A DNA stretch of 32,440 nucleotides from Candidatus Methylomirabilota bacterium (lineage in GTDB: Bacteria; Methylomirabilota; Methylomirabilia; Rokubacteriales; CSP1-6), in assembly GCA_035936835.1 (NCBI GenBank), contig DASYVT010000212.1, forward strand, positions 1-32,440. The letters are read 5' to 3'. Positions 8,036-14,667 of this stretch are shown here, piece by piece. The position numbers and the translations under genes are program-made. The notes under the pieces were generated by a model, which ran no database searches, was not told where the DNA came from, and worked only from the letters and a program-made list of their open reading frames with translations. Positions within the stretch are counted from its first letter, which is position 1, and the number at the start of each line of letters is the position of its first letter.

Positions 8036-9103
8036 GTGAAGCGGCTCTCCGGGATCTTGTTCCAGATCGACGAGGCGGCACGCCTCGTCGGCGACGGCCG
8101 ACAAGAACCTCTTCGTGTTGCGCTGCTCCTTTTCGATAACGCTACGGAGCGTCAGATGGACTGGGCAATCAGGGCTGAGCTCGCCGACGCCGAGTTCCGA
8201 GAGAAGATTCGCGCCGCCACACTTGACATCCCTGCGGCGCAGCGACCTGCGGATCTCCAATGGCTAGTCGACTGGCAACCGCTGATCCGCAGGCAAATGT
8301 CCCTCATCGACCGTAGCTTCAACGAGAAAGTGGACTTTCTTGCGAGTCTTCCGGGCAAGCTGAACCCGGCACTCCAAGCTCCGCTGAAACATCTTCACCA
8401 ATACCGCAACCAGGCATACCATCGCGGCGAGGTCCGGCCGGCGACCTTGACGATTGCTTGCCGTCTCCTGGTCGAGATCAACTGCGAACTGCTGCTATCT
8501 CAAGGCTGGGGCGGTAGTAGTTATGGTTCTGCTGAGGACTATTCTTGGCTCGAGAAACGGTTCGAGGTTCGCGCGAGTCAGACGCTCGGTGACTCCGACT
8601 TCATTCAGCGGGTGGCCGAGGAGACGCGTAGGCGAGTATTCATCGATGCCTCCGCGCTAGGCGCTGCGCTCGCCGATCACCTTGTGGCGAGGATCGCTGA
8701 TCTCCGAAGTGCCATTGACTTCGTCTTGGAAGGCACGAGACTCTTCCGTTCTCCCGCCGAGGTATTTCGCGCCAGCCAGTACCGCGGAGCGGCGCTCCGA
8801 AGCGGGGAGCCAGCGGCCCCGCTGCCTCCGGGTGGCTATACACCTCGGTTGGGGCTAGAAGTCCTCGACGATCCCCTTGCGCGCCGGGCTGAGATCTCAC
8901 AAGGCACGACGCGGATCGAGGCGTTCCGTTCTATTCTGTCCTCGAGGCGACTCTCGAACTGTTCGAAGGCGACGTTCATGCGATGGCTGCAGAAGTGGAT
9001 CACGCCATTCAGTGGGCGGTCGACATGGCCCGTGGCAGATGAAGCAGCGCCCAACTGTGCGCTACAGCGGCTCGGGGCTCGCGTTGCACGCCCCGCCCGC
9101 TGA
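8036..9103 (+). CDS. cassette-encoded HEPN-motif protein, probably frameshifted near the 3' end
   Basis: The open frame from GTG 8036 gives 355 residues of unrecognised family. Residues 124-129 (RNQAYH) form the R-x4-H motif with Asn after Arg that marks HEPN ribonuclease domains, inside a helical context (LKHLHQYRNQAYHRGEV). The annotated frame loses protein character after about residue 300. Shifting frame near 8925-8940 gives SVLEATLELFEGD and later VDHAIQWAVDMARGR, ending at a TGA at 9040-9042, just before attC2, exactly where a cassette gene should end. So a one-base indel (real or from assembly) probably exists, and the original protein was about 335 residues. The drawn stop at 9103 lies inside attC2 and is likely accidental. 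A toxin or defence role is a guess from the HEPN motif and context. Confidence 0.6.
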   Translation: MKRLSGILFQIDEAARLVGDGRQEPLRVALLLFDNATERQMDWAIRAELADAEFREKIRAATLDIPAAQRPADLQWLVDWQPLIRRQMSLIDRSFNEKVDFLASLPGKLNPALQAPLKHLHQYRNQAYHRGEVRPATLTIACRLLVEINCELLLSQGWGGSSYGSAEDYSWLEKRFEVRASQTLGDSDFIQRVAEETRRRVFIDASALGAALADHLVARIADLRSAIDFVLEGTRLFRSPAEVFRASQYRGAALRSGEPAAPLPPGGYTPRLGLEVLDDPLARRAEISQGTTRIEAFRSILSSRRLSNCSKATFMRWLQKWITPFSGRSTWPVADEAAPNCALQRLGARVARPAR

Positions 9104-9118
9104 GCGCTGGCGTCGGAC
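9049..9118 (+). mobile_element. integron attC recombination site 2
   Basis: 70 bp from GCCCAAC (R'', 9049-9055) to GTCGGAC (R', 9112-9118; third base C departs from GTT). CGCT-a-CAGCGG (9060-9070) pairs with CCGCTGAGCG (9097-9106) leaving one extrahelical A, the same architecture as attC1 with a different central part and a different unpaired base. Confidence 0.68.
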
Positions 9119-9148
9119 GTCACACCAGTGCCGACGCGCTCTTAGGTG

Positions 9149-9166
9149 GCCATACAAACGTATGGC
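9149..9166. promoter_or_regulatory. perfect inverted repeat, candidate BrnA operator
   Basis: GCCATAC-AAAC-GTATGGC is a perfect 7-4-7 palindrome 33 nt before the brnT start. BrnA antitoxins are ribbon-helix-helix repressors of their own promoter, so this is a natural operator. It overlaps the expected -35 area of the -10 hexamer at 9186. Confidence 0.5.
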
Positions 9167-9185
9167 TTCCATGACGGTGCCGTGC

Positions 9186-9191
9186 TAGCAT
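9186..9191 (+). promoter_or_regulatory. candidate -10 element for brnTA, leaderless spacing
   Basis: TAGCAT ends 7 nt before GTG 9199, so transcription would begin at or next to the start codon. No Shine-Dalgarno sequence precedes brnT, consistent with a leaderless message. Confidence 0.4.
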
Positions 9192-9198
9192 CTCGTAA

Positions 9199-9489
9199 GT
9201 GGCGACCGCCCGTTTCGAGTGGGGCTCGGACAAGGATAGGGAGAACCAGCGGAAGCATGGCGTCGCCTTCGCGAGCGCGCAGTTTGCGTTCGCGGATCCA
9301 ATCCGCGTGATCGCGGAAGATCTCTCTCATGGCTCCGGGGAGAAGCGGTACTACTGCTTCGGCCGAGTTGCTGGCGGAGTACTGACGGTCCGATTCACGT
9401 ATCGAGAGGATGCCGTTCGAATCTTTGGCGCGGGCTACTGGCGAAGGGGTAAGACAATCTATGAGCGCGAAAATCAGATACACAGATGA
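9199..9489 (+). CDS. brnT: BrnT family toxin (RNase)
   Basis: A 96-residue protein with the BrnT/DUF497 pattern: FEWGSDKDRENQRKHGVAF at the N-terminus, FADPIRVIAEDLSHGSGEKRYYCFG in the middle, and the C-terminal RIFGAGYWRRGKTIYE corresponding to the usual RxISARxAxxxERxxYE segment. BrnT is a RelE-fold ribonuclease that stops translation until bound by BrnA. In the family the last motif usually begins RIISARRA; here GAGYW replaces it, so the active-site region is diverged. It overlaps the antitoxin gene by 29 nt, the usual order for this module (toxin first). GTG start, probably leaderless. It is the third cassette of the integron-like patch; toxin-antitoxin pairs commonly stabilise such arrays. 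Confidence 0.88.
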   Translation: MATARFEWGSDKDRENQRKHGVAFASAQFAFADPIRVIAEDLSHGSGEKRYYCFGRVAGGVLTVRFTYREDAVRIFGAGYWRRGKTIYERENQIHR

Positions 9490-9745
9490 GCCGCTAGGGA
9501 GACTGAAGGTCGTTGGTGACTTCCTTCCTCGACCGGAGGAGCTTGTCTTCCGGGATGAGGGCGTCAAGGTTACGATCGCGTTGAGCAAGCGCAGCGTTGA
9601 ATTCTTCAAAGGGGAGGCGCGGAAGCACAACACGCAGTATCAGCGAATGATTCGTCGGCTTCTTGACGCCTATGCGGAACATCACTCGAGACGTCTAACC
9701 ACGCGCGCAACACGGACGCGCGCCAGAACGGCACGCGCCGGTTAG
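9461..9745 (+). CDS. brnA: BrnA family antitoxin
   Basis: 94 residues from ATG 9461 inside the end of brnT. The sequence IRYTDEPLGRLKVVGDFLP, then PEELVFRDEGVKVTIALSK, and FFKGEARKHNTQYQRMIRR is a textbook BrnA: an N-terminal toxin-binding strand and a C-terminal ribbon-helix-helix DNA-binding domain (KVTIALSKRSVEFF). It neutralises BrnT and represses the operon. Normal BrnA proteins end shortly after LLDAYAEHH; the extra Arg/Thr-rich tail of about 17 residues (LTTRATRTRARTARAG) is read through the attC-like hairpin at 9693-9747 and is probably a by-product of cassette joining. Confidence 0.9.
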   Translation: MSAKIRYTDEPLGRLKVVGDFLPRPEELVFRDEGVKVTIALSKRSVEFFKGEARKHNTQYQRMIRRLLDAYAEHHSRRLTTRATRTRARTARAG

Positions 9746-9747
9746 CG
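9693..9747 (+). mobile_element. weak attC-like hairpin after brnA
   Basis: GTCTAAC (9693-9699, fits RYYYAAC) and GTTAGCG (9741-9747, only partly fits GTTRRRY) bracket 41 bp that folds imperfectly: CTAACC pairs with GGTTAG and GCGCG with CGCGC across a bulge. It is short for attC and could instead be a terminator, but its position at the end of the third module fits a degenerate site. Confidence 0.35.
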
Positions 9748-9762
9748 CGGGCGTTCGGGCGG

Positions 9763-10206
9763 CTAGGCGCGCGAGGGAAGGACGGCGGTCGCCTTGCCGG
9801 TGATGACCTTCTCGCCCTTCTGGTTCTCGGCCCAGAGCTCGAGGTCGACCAGATAGGGGCCGTCGCCGTCCTTGGGCGGACGCTTCGCGACGACCTTGCC
9901 GCGGCAGGTGACGACGTCACCCAGGCGCACCAGCGCGGCGAAGCGAACGCCGACCTTCCTCACGCTGCCGACGCCGAGCCAGTCGGTCACCGACTGCGCG
10001 ACGAAGCCCATGGACAGCATGCCGTGGGCGAAGACGTCGCCCATGCCGGCCGCCTTCGCGAACGCGGCGTCCTGGTGGATGGGGTTGAAGTCGCCCGAGG
10101 CGCCGGCGTAGCGCGTCAGCTGGATCTGCTGGATGGGCGGCTTCACCAGCGGGGGCATCTCGCTCCCGACCTGGACTTCGTCCGCGTAGACCTTGGCGTA
10201 TTTCAC
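9763..10206 (-). CDS. MaoC-like dehydratase, C-terminal-type subunit
   Basis: 147 residues from GTG 10206, 2 nt after the stop of the preceding gene. The hydratase motif YAGASGDFNPIHQD (Asp and His of the catalytic pair) is intact, followed by FAHGMLSMGFVAQ, typical of R-specific enoyl-CoA hydratases. Together with the gene before it (MaoC N-terminal type) it probably forms a heteromeric hydratase, as in the mycobacterial HadAB or ChsH1-ChsH2 pairs; the catalytic residues sit in this subunit. Last gene of a three-gene hot-dog operon, ending 16 nt from the end of the cassette patch. Confidence 0.9.
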   Translation of the reverse strand: MKYAKVYADEVQVGSEMPPLVKPPIQQIQLTRYAGASGDFNPIHQDAAFAKAAGMGDVFAHGMLSMGFVAQSVTDWLGVGSVRKVGVRFAALVRLGDVVTCRGKVVAKRPPKDGDGPYLVDLELWAENQKGEKVITGKATAVLPSRA

Positions 10207-10208
10207 GA

Positions 10209-10664
10209 TTAAAGCCTGACCACGGTGATCTGGCGCATGACGGTGACGATGTCGTTGTCGGAGTCCGTCACCGTGATCTCGCGGACGACGAAGGCCATGG
10301 GGCCGGACTTGCCCGCCTTCTCGTAGATGTCCGTTATGCGCCCGCGGCATAGATACGTCCGGCCGGGCCGGATGGGCTGGAAGTGCTCGAACTCCTGCTC
10401 GCCGTGGAGGATCCGTCCAATGTCCACGCCGAGATCGCGCAGGAGAACGCCCGTGTCTGACCGCTCGTCGCGGAAGGTGATGGGGAAGGTGGGCGGCGCG
10501 ATGATGTCGCCCCACGGCCCCGCCTTGGCGACCTCGTCGTCAAGATAGAAGGGCGAGAGGTCGCCGATCGCGCGGGCGAATTCCTTGATCTTGCCGCGCT
10601 CCACCGTGACGGGATAGGGCGGGTACTCCTTGCCCTTGACGGCCGTGTTGATCTGGATCGCCAT
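10209..10664 (-). CDS. MaoC N-terminal-type (FAS1-like) dehydratase subunit
   Basis: 151 residues starting at ATG 10664, which overlaps the thioesterase stop by 1 nt (TGATG). The sequence EFARAIGDLSPFYLDDEVAK followed by IIAPPTFPITFR is the MaoC_dehydrat_N pattern; the hydratase Asp-His dyad of the motif GDxNPIHxD is replaced by GDLSPFYLD, so this subunit probably lacks catalysis and completes the substrate pocket of the partner encoded next. HGEQEFEHFQPIRPG is the usual central strand. Function follows from the pair, not from this chain alone. Confidence 0.9.
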   Translation of the reverse strand: MAIQINTAVKGKEYPPYPVTVERGKIKEFARAIGDLSPFYLDDEVAKAGPWGDIIAPPTFPITFRDERSDTGVLLRDLGVDIGRILHGEQEFEHFQPIRPGRTYLCRGRITDIYEKAGKSGPMAFVVREITVTDSDNDIVTVMRQITVVRL

Positions 10665-11059
10665 CAGGCCTTGCCTTTGCTCATGGCGCGGGCGAGGAAT
10701 TTCTCGAGGTTGGGCACGATGAAGCGCTCGTGACGGCCCTCGGCGATCTTCTCCACCTCGTCGAAGACGTCCACCTGGAAGAGGCACCGCTTGCCGTCGG
10801 TCTCGACGAGCGTAGCCGTGGCCCGTACCTTCATGCCGAGCGGTGTCGCCGCCAGGTGCTTCATCTCCACCGTGGTGCCGACGGTGCCGGCGCCCGGGGG
10901 CAGGTGGGAGACGATGGCCGCCTGGGCGGCGGTCTCCATGAGGCAGATGACGAAGGGCGTGGCGTAGACGTGAACGCCCTTGTTGCCGAGGGCGTCGGCG
11001 GTCAGATCCTGCGTGACGACCTGCTCCACTTCCGCGGTCAGCCCGACCTGGATGGCCAT
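10664..11059 (-). CDS. FlK-like hot-dog thioesterase
   Basis: A 131-residue thioesterase of the fluoroacetyl-CoA thioesterase (FlK) group. The catalytic triad known from FlK (Thr42, Glu50, His76) matches here with a constant offset of 8: Thr34 in VYATP, Glu42 in LMETAA and His68 in VEMKHLA. The family hydrolyses small acyl-CoAs; the specific fluoroacetate lid cannot be judged and most homologs have no tie to fluoroacetate. Short upstream AGAGGG on the minus strand supports ATG 11059. It leads the three-gene hot-dog operon, so the set may remove or reshape an acyl-CoA made by the neighbouring catabolic genes. Confidence 0.88.
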   Translation of the reverse strand: MAIQVGLTAEVEQVVTQDLTADALGNKGVHVYATPFVICLMETAAQAAIVSHLPPGAGTVGTTVEMKHLAATPLGMKVRATATLVETDGKRCLFQVDVFDEVEKIAEGRHERFIVPNLEKFLARAMSKGKA

Positions 11060-11110
11060 AGTGGCCCTCTTCTACCCGATTGACGGCGCGCGGTCAACCC
11101 ACTCCCGGAC

Positions 11111-11845
11111 TCAGCGCGAGGGCCAGAGGACGAACTGGAGGCCGAAGACGACGAGCAGGACCTCGAGGATGCGGAGGAAGGTCTTCTCGCTCATGCGGTC
11201 GAGGAGCCGGCGGCCTATCCACGCGCCGCCGATCATCACCACGCCGATGTAGAGGCCGGTCAGGATGAGCGGGCCGGTCAGGAGGTCGGCGCGGCGGAAC
11301 ATGATCCCGCGGGTGATGTAGGCGCCGACCGTGCAGAGGGCGTCGGTGGCCAGGTAGCGCCCCTTGCGGAGACCGTGGCTCAGGAAGAACGGCGTCATGA
11401 TCGGGCCCACGGCACCGACGATGGCCGAGAGGAAGCCGAAGCCCGCCCCGACCAGCGGGAAGTGGCGGAGCCGCACGTTGACGCCGCTCTGGGCGAGCCA
11501 GCGCCGGAGCGGCACGGCGAGGATCATGAACGCGCCCAGGATGCGGGAGAGCCACTCGCTGTCGATGCGCGTGTAGAGCGTTGCGCCGACGATGGTCATG
11601 GGCACGGCGCCCACGAGGAAGGCGCCGACCACACGCCACTCGATCTCGCGGCGGCTGAACCAGACGCGCGCGCTGTTGCCGACCAGCATGCAGACGGTCA
11701 GCACGGGGACCGTCGCCTTGACACCCACGCTCCAGGCGATGGCCGGGATCATGATGACGCCGGTGCCGAAGCCCGCGACGCCGCCGATCGTGGAGCCGAC
11801 GATGGCTGCCGCGCCGAGGATCAGCCAGGCGGCCGTGTCGTGCAT
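11111..11845 (-). CDS. TauE/SafE (TSUP) family membrane permease
   Basis: A 244-residue membrane protein with seven or eight hydrophobic segments. The N-terminal GSTIGGVAGFGTGVIMIPA is the signature glycine-rich first repeat, mirrored after the middle by GAGFGFLSAIVGAVGPIMTPF, the two pseudo-symmetric halves typical of this family. Members move sulfite, sulfoacetate, organosulfonates or similar anions, usually outward. The ligand cannot be told. It starts 23 nt from the divergent MFS gene and shares a symmetric -10 element with it, so the two transporters are probably co-expressed. Confidence 0.92.
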   Translation of the reverse strand: MHDTAAWLILGAAAIVGSTIGGVAGFGTGVIMIPAIAWSVGVKATVPVLTVCMLVGNSARVWFSRREIEWRVVGAFLVGAVPMTIVGATLYTRIDSEWLSRILGAFMILAVPLRRWLAQSGVNVRLRHFPLVGAGFGFLSAIVGAVGPIMTPFFLSHGLRKGRYLATDALCTVGAYITRGIMFRRADLLTGPLILTGLYIGVVMIGGAWIGRRLLDRMSEKTFLRILEVLLVVFGLQFVLWPSR

Positions 11846-11853
11846 GACGCGCT

Positions 11854-11861
11854 AGTATACT
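11854..11861. promoter_or_regulatory. symmetric bidirectional -10 element (AGTATACT)
   Basis: The palindrome AGTATACT gives TATACT on both strands within a 23-bp gap. On the plus strand 7 nt separate it from ATG 11869, on the minus strand 8 nt separate it from ATG 11845. Both messages would therefore start at or near their start codon. Neither gene has a Shine-Dalgarno sequence. Confidence 0.55.
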
Positions 11862-11868
11862 CGACGCC

Positions 11869-13056
11869 ATGCCCGTCCTCCTGGCGGCAGCGGGTTTCCT
11901 GCTCGTCGGGCTCGACGGCTCAGTCAACATCGCGTTCCCCGCCATGTCGGCGGCCTTCCGGGTTGGTCCCGCGACCATCCGCTGGGTCATCATCTGCTAC
12001 GTCGGGACGTACGCGCTGACCGCCTTCGCCGCCGGCGTGCTCGCGGACAGGCTCGGCCCGGGCCGCGTCGTGCGCGCGGGGCTCGCCCTCTCGCTCTTCT
12101 GCTTCGGGGCCTACGCGCTGGGATCCTCCTTCGAGATCTTCCTTCTCCTCCGCGTGCTGCAGGGCGTGAGCGGCGGGCTGATCTACGGCGCGGCGCCCGC
12201 GCTCGTGACGCTCTCGCTGCCGTCCTCTCGCCACGCCTGGGGGCTCGGCTGGGCGAGCCTCGGCCTCGGGCTGGGCTTGAGCGTGAGTCCGCTGATCGGC
12301 GGCGCGCTCGTGGGCGCCTTCGGCTGGCAGGCCGTGTTCCTCTACCGCGTGCCGGTCACCGCCGCGATCATCGTCCTGGCAGCCTGGACGCGCGAGGCGC
12401 GTCGCGATGGCCGCGGCGCGTGGCGGATGGTTGCTCCCGCCGACATCTTCCGCTGGCCGGTCCTCCAGGCCGGGCTCCTCGCCTTCCTCGCCAATTACGC
12501 CCAGTTCGCGGTCTGGCTCTTGGCACCCTACTATCTCGTCAGCGAGCGTGGCCTCTCCGCCGCCGCGGGCGGGCTCCTCTTCATGCTGACCCCGCTGGCG
12601 ATGGCCATCGCGGCGCCCGTGGCGGGCCGGGCGGCCGACCGCTGGGGGGCGCGCGGGCCCATGGCCGCCGGGCTCGCGGCCGAAGCCGCGGGGCTTCTCT
12701 TCGTCGCCCGCTGCGGCGGCTCGACGCCGATAGCGCTCGTCGGCGCCGCCCTCGCCCTCGTCGGGCTGGGCCTCGGCGTCTTCCAGGTGCCGAACCTCGC
12801 CCAGGTCATGGCCGCCTTTCCGCCGCGACAGCAGGGCGCGGCCGGCGGCTTCGCCTTCCTCTCCCGCACGACGGGCATCGTTGTCGGCGTCCAGACCGCG
12901 GCCTGGCTCTTCCACGACCGCGCGCAGATCCTGGGCTTCCTGCCGGCGTTCCGTTTCACCTTCGCCGCGGCGGCCGCCGTCTGCGCTCTCGCCGCAGTCA
13001 TTTCGCTCGTGCGTGGACGGGAGCGGGCGCCGCGTGCTACAAGGCACGAGAGGTGA
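11869..13056 (+). CDS. MFS transporter (DHA2-like)
   Basis: A 395-residue major facilitator with about twelve hydrophobic segments. It begins with FLLVGLDGSVNIAFPAM, the drug-antiporter family motif around the first helix, then WVIICYVGTYALTAFAAGVLADRLG with the loop 2-3 motif, and RVLQGVSGGLIYGAAPALV. Members export drugs or small organic acids with proton coupling; the substrate is unknown. Leaderless start from the symmetric promoter. The stop lies 7 nt before the selenoprotein gene, whose Shine-Dalgarno sequence (GAGAGGTGA) overlaps the end of this gene, so the two are one operon and may be functionally linked. Confidence 0.93.
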   Translation: MPVLLAAAGFLLVGLDGSVNIAFPAMSAAFRVGPATIRWVIICYVGTYALTAFAAGVLADRLGPGRVVRAGLALSLFCFGAYALGSSFEIFLLLRVLQGVSGGLIYGAAPALVTLSLPSSRHAWGLGWASLGLGLGLSVSPLIGGALVGAFGWQAVFLYRVPVTAAIIVLAAWTREARRDGRGAWRMVAPADIFRWPVLQAGLLAFLANYAQFAVWLLAPYYLVSERGLSAAAGGLLFMLTPLAMAIAAPVAGRAADRWGARGPMAAGLAAEAAGLLFVARCGGSTPIALVGAALALVGLGLGVFQVPNLAQVMAAFPPRQQGAAGGFAFLSRTTGIVVGVQTAAWLFHDRAQILGFLPAFRFTFAAAAAVCALAAVISLVRGRERAPRATRHER

Positions 13057-13063
13057 CCTGACC

Positions 13064-14650
13064 ATGCGCATCGTGGACCCGATCGGCACCAGCGCCGCCG
13101 CCGCCAAGGCCTTGGCGCCCCGGCCGCGCTCGCTCGAGGGCGTGACCATCGCGCTGCTCGACAATTCCAAGCCGAATGCCGGCGTCCTGCTCGAGCGCGT
13201 GGGCGCGCTTCTGGCGGCCCGCGTCGGCGCCCGCGCGGTGCGGGCATGGAGCAAGCCCGGCGCCTCGACGGGCGCCGCGCCGGCCGTCATCGAGGAGATC
13301 GCCGCCGTCGCGCGCGTCGCGCTGACCGCCTCGGCCGACTGAGGCTCCTGTACGTCGTGGAGTGTCCACGACGCCGCGGAGCTGGAGGCGAGGGGAGTCG
13401 CCTGCGTGGTACTGGGAACCGACGAGTTCATTCCGCTGGCGCGTGCCCAGGTCGCCGCCCAGGGCCTGCCCGGGCTTCCCATCGTCACCGTGCCTCATCC
13501 GATCGGTGGCATCCCGGCGGCGAGCGCGGCCGCGAAGGCTGGGCCGATCGTCGATAGCGTGCTGCGCGCGCTCACATCCGACCCTGCCGCGGCTGTACAC
13601 GCGGCGAGCGCGGCTGTGGGCGACCTCGAGGCGCCCGACGATCTCGACCGCTTCCAGGCATGGCTGATGGAGCGGGGCTGGGGCGACGGCCTGCCCGCCA
13701 TCCCGCCCACGCGCGAGCGCGTCGCGGCGATGCTCGCGGGCACTCGCAGGAGGCCCGACGAGGTGGTGGCCCTGCTCGTGCCGAGGCTTGGCAGGGCGAC
13801 AGTCAAGGCCATAGCCGCCAACGCGGTGATGGCGGGGGCCCTTCCCGAGCACCTGCCCGTGGTGCTGGCAGCCGTCGAGGCCGTGGCGGACCCATCCTTT
13901 AACCTCCAGGCCGTGCAGACGACGACCCACCCCTGCTCGCCGCTCTGCATCGTCAACGGGCCGATCGCGGGGCGTCTCGGCATGAACGCCGGGGGCAATG
14001 TCTTCGGGCAGGGGACGCGCGCCAACGCCGCCATCGGACGGGCGCTGAGGCTGACGCTCCAGAACGTGGGCGGGGCGCGACCCGGCAAGGAGGACCGCGC
14101 CACCCACGGCCAGCCCGGCAAGTACGCCTACTGCATTGCCGAGAACGAGGCCGCGTCGCCCTGGGAACCGCTCTCCGTCGAGCGGGGTTTCTCCTCCGGG
14201 GAGAGCACGGTGACCGTCTGCGGGTCGGAGGGCCCGCACAATATCAACGACCACGGCTCGACCACGCCCGAGGGTATCGTGACGACCGTCGCTGGGACGG
14301 CGGCGATCGCCGGCTCCAACAACATCTACCTGGGCGGCGAGCCGCTGATCGTCCTCGGGCCCGAGCACGCTGCGACCGTCGCGTCCTCGGGCTGGAGCAA
14401 GGAGGACTTCAAGCGCGCGGTGTGGGACAGGGCCCGCGTGCCGCTCGCGCGCTTGTCGCCCGAGAACATCGAGCGCTTCGCGACGATCGACCCGGAGGGC
14501 TTCAAGGACAGGCCGCCCGAGACGCATGTGCCCATCGCGCGTGACTGGCGGGATATCATGGTCATCGTGGCGGGCGGCGCGGGCAAGCACTCGTTGTTCA
14601 TCCCGACCTTCGGCAGCACGCGGTCGGTCACCCGACGCATCGCAGACTGA
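13064..14650 (+). CDS. UGSC family selenoprotein fused to its partner domain (in-frame TGA = Sec)
   Basis: 528 residues if TGA 13340-13342 is read as selenocysteine (Sec93); ordinary annotation would split it into a 92-residue stub and a 414-residue protein. The frame is unbroken across the TGA and both sides match the separate pair at 17676-19261. Residues 1-190 are the UGSC domain: LEGVTIALLDNSKPN, then ASAD-Sec-GSC (Sec93/Cys96, a UxxC redox pair), then VSVxHPIG-like PHPIGG. Residues about 197-528 are the partner domain: ERGWGDGLPAIPPT, IAANAVMAGALPEH, IVNGPIAGRLGMNAG, HGQPGKYAYCIAENEA. Shine-Dalgarno GAGAGGTGA supports ATG 13064. Directly after the TGA is a SECIS-type hairpin. I recall a family named for the UGSC motif; biochemical role is not known to me. 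A redox or reductase role is inferred from UxxC. Confidence 0.9.
13353..13373 (+). promoter_or_regulatory. bacterial SECIS hairpin of selenoprotein 1
   Basis: CGTCGTGGA and TCCACGACG form a perfect 9-bp stem around a GTG loop, 10 nt after the TGA. The loop starts 19 nt after the TGA and begins with G, within the known bacterial range for SelB binding. It is coding at the same time. Confidence 0.8.
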
Positions 14651-14667
14651 ACAGGGAGGCTCGTCCC

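Larger units (their letters stand above)
7429..9747 (+). mobile_element. integron-like gene cassette array without integrase (CALIN-like)
   Basis: All genes in this stretch point the same way, each ends beside or inside an attC-type site, and the base composition is visibly less GC-rich than the flanks. Cassettes: an HNH-like protein plus attC1 (7896-7968), a HEPN-motif protein plus attC2 (9049-9118), and BrnT/BrnA plus a weaker attC-like hairpin (9693-9747). No integrase and no attI were seen within the window. It lies between convergent native genes (Nudix and the MaoC operon). The left boundary is not visible. Confidence 0.6.

Noticed and set aside
10209-10787. Longer start for the MaoC N-type gene
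   Set aside because: The extra N-terminus is Arg-rich antisense-like text; ATG 10664 overlaps the preceding stop and begins with the family-typical sequence.
13340-13342. TGA as a true stop of a 92-residue protein
   Set aside because: Homology continues on both sides, the second gene has TGA at the same place, and both are followed by matching hairpins.
11920-13488. A long minus-strand frame opposite the MFS gene
   Set aside because: The MFS frame has twelve helices and motifs; the antisense is low-complexity.
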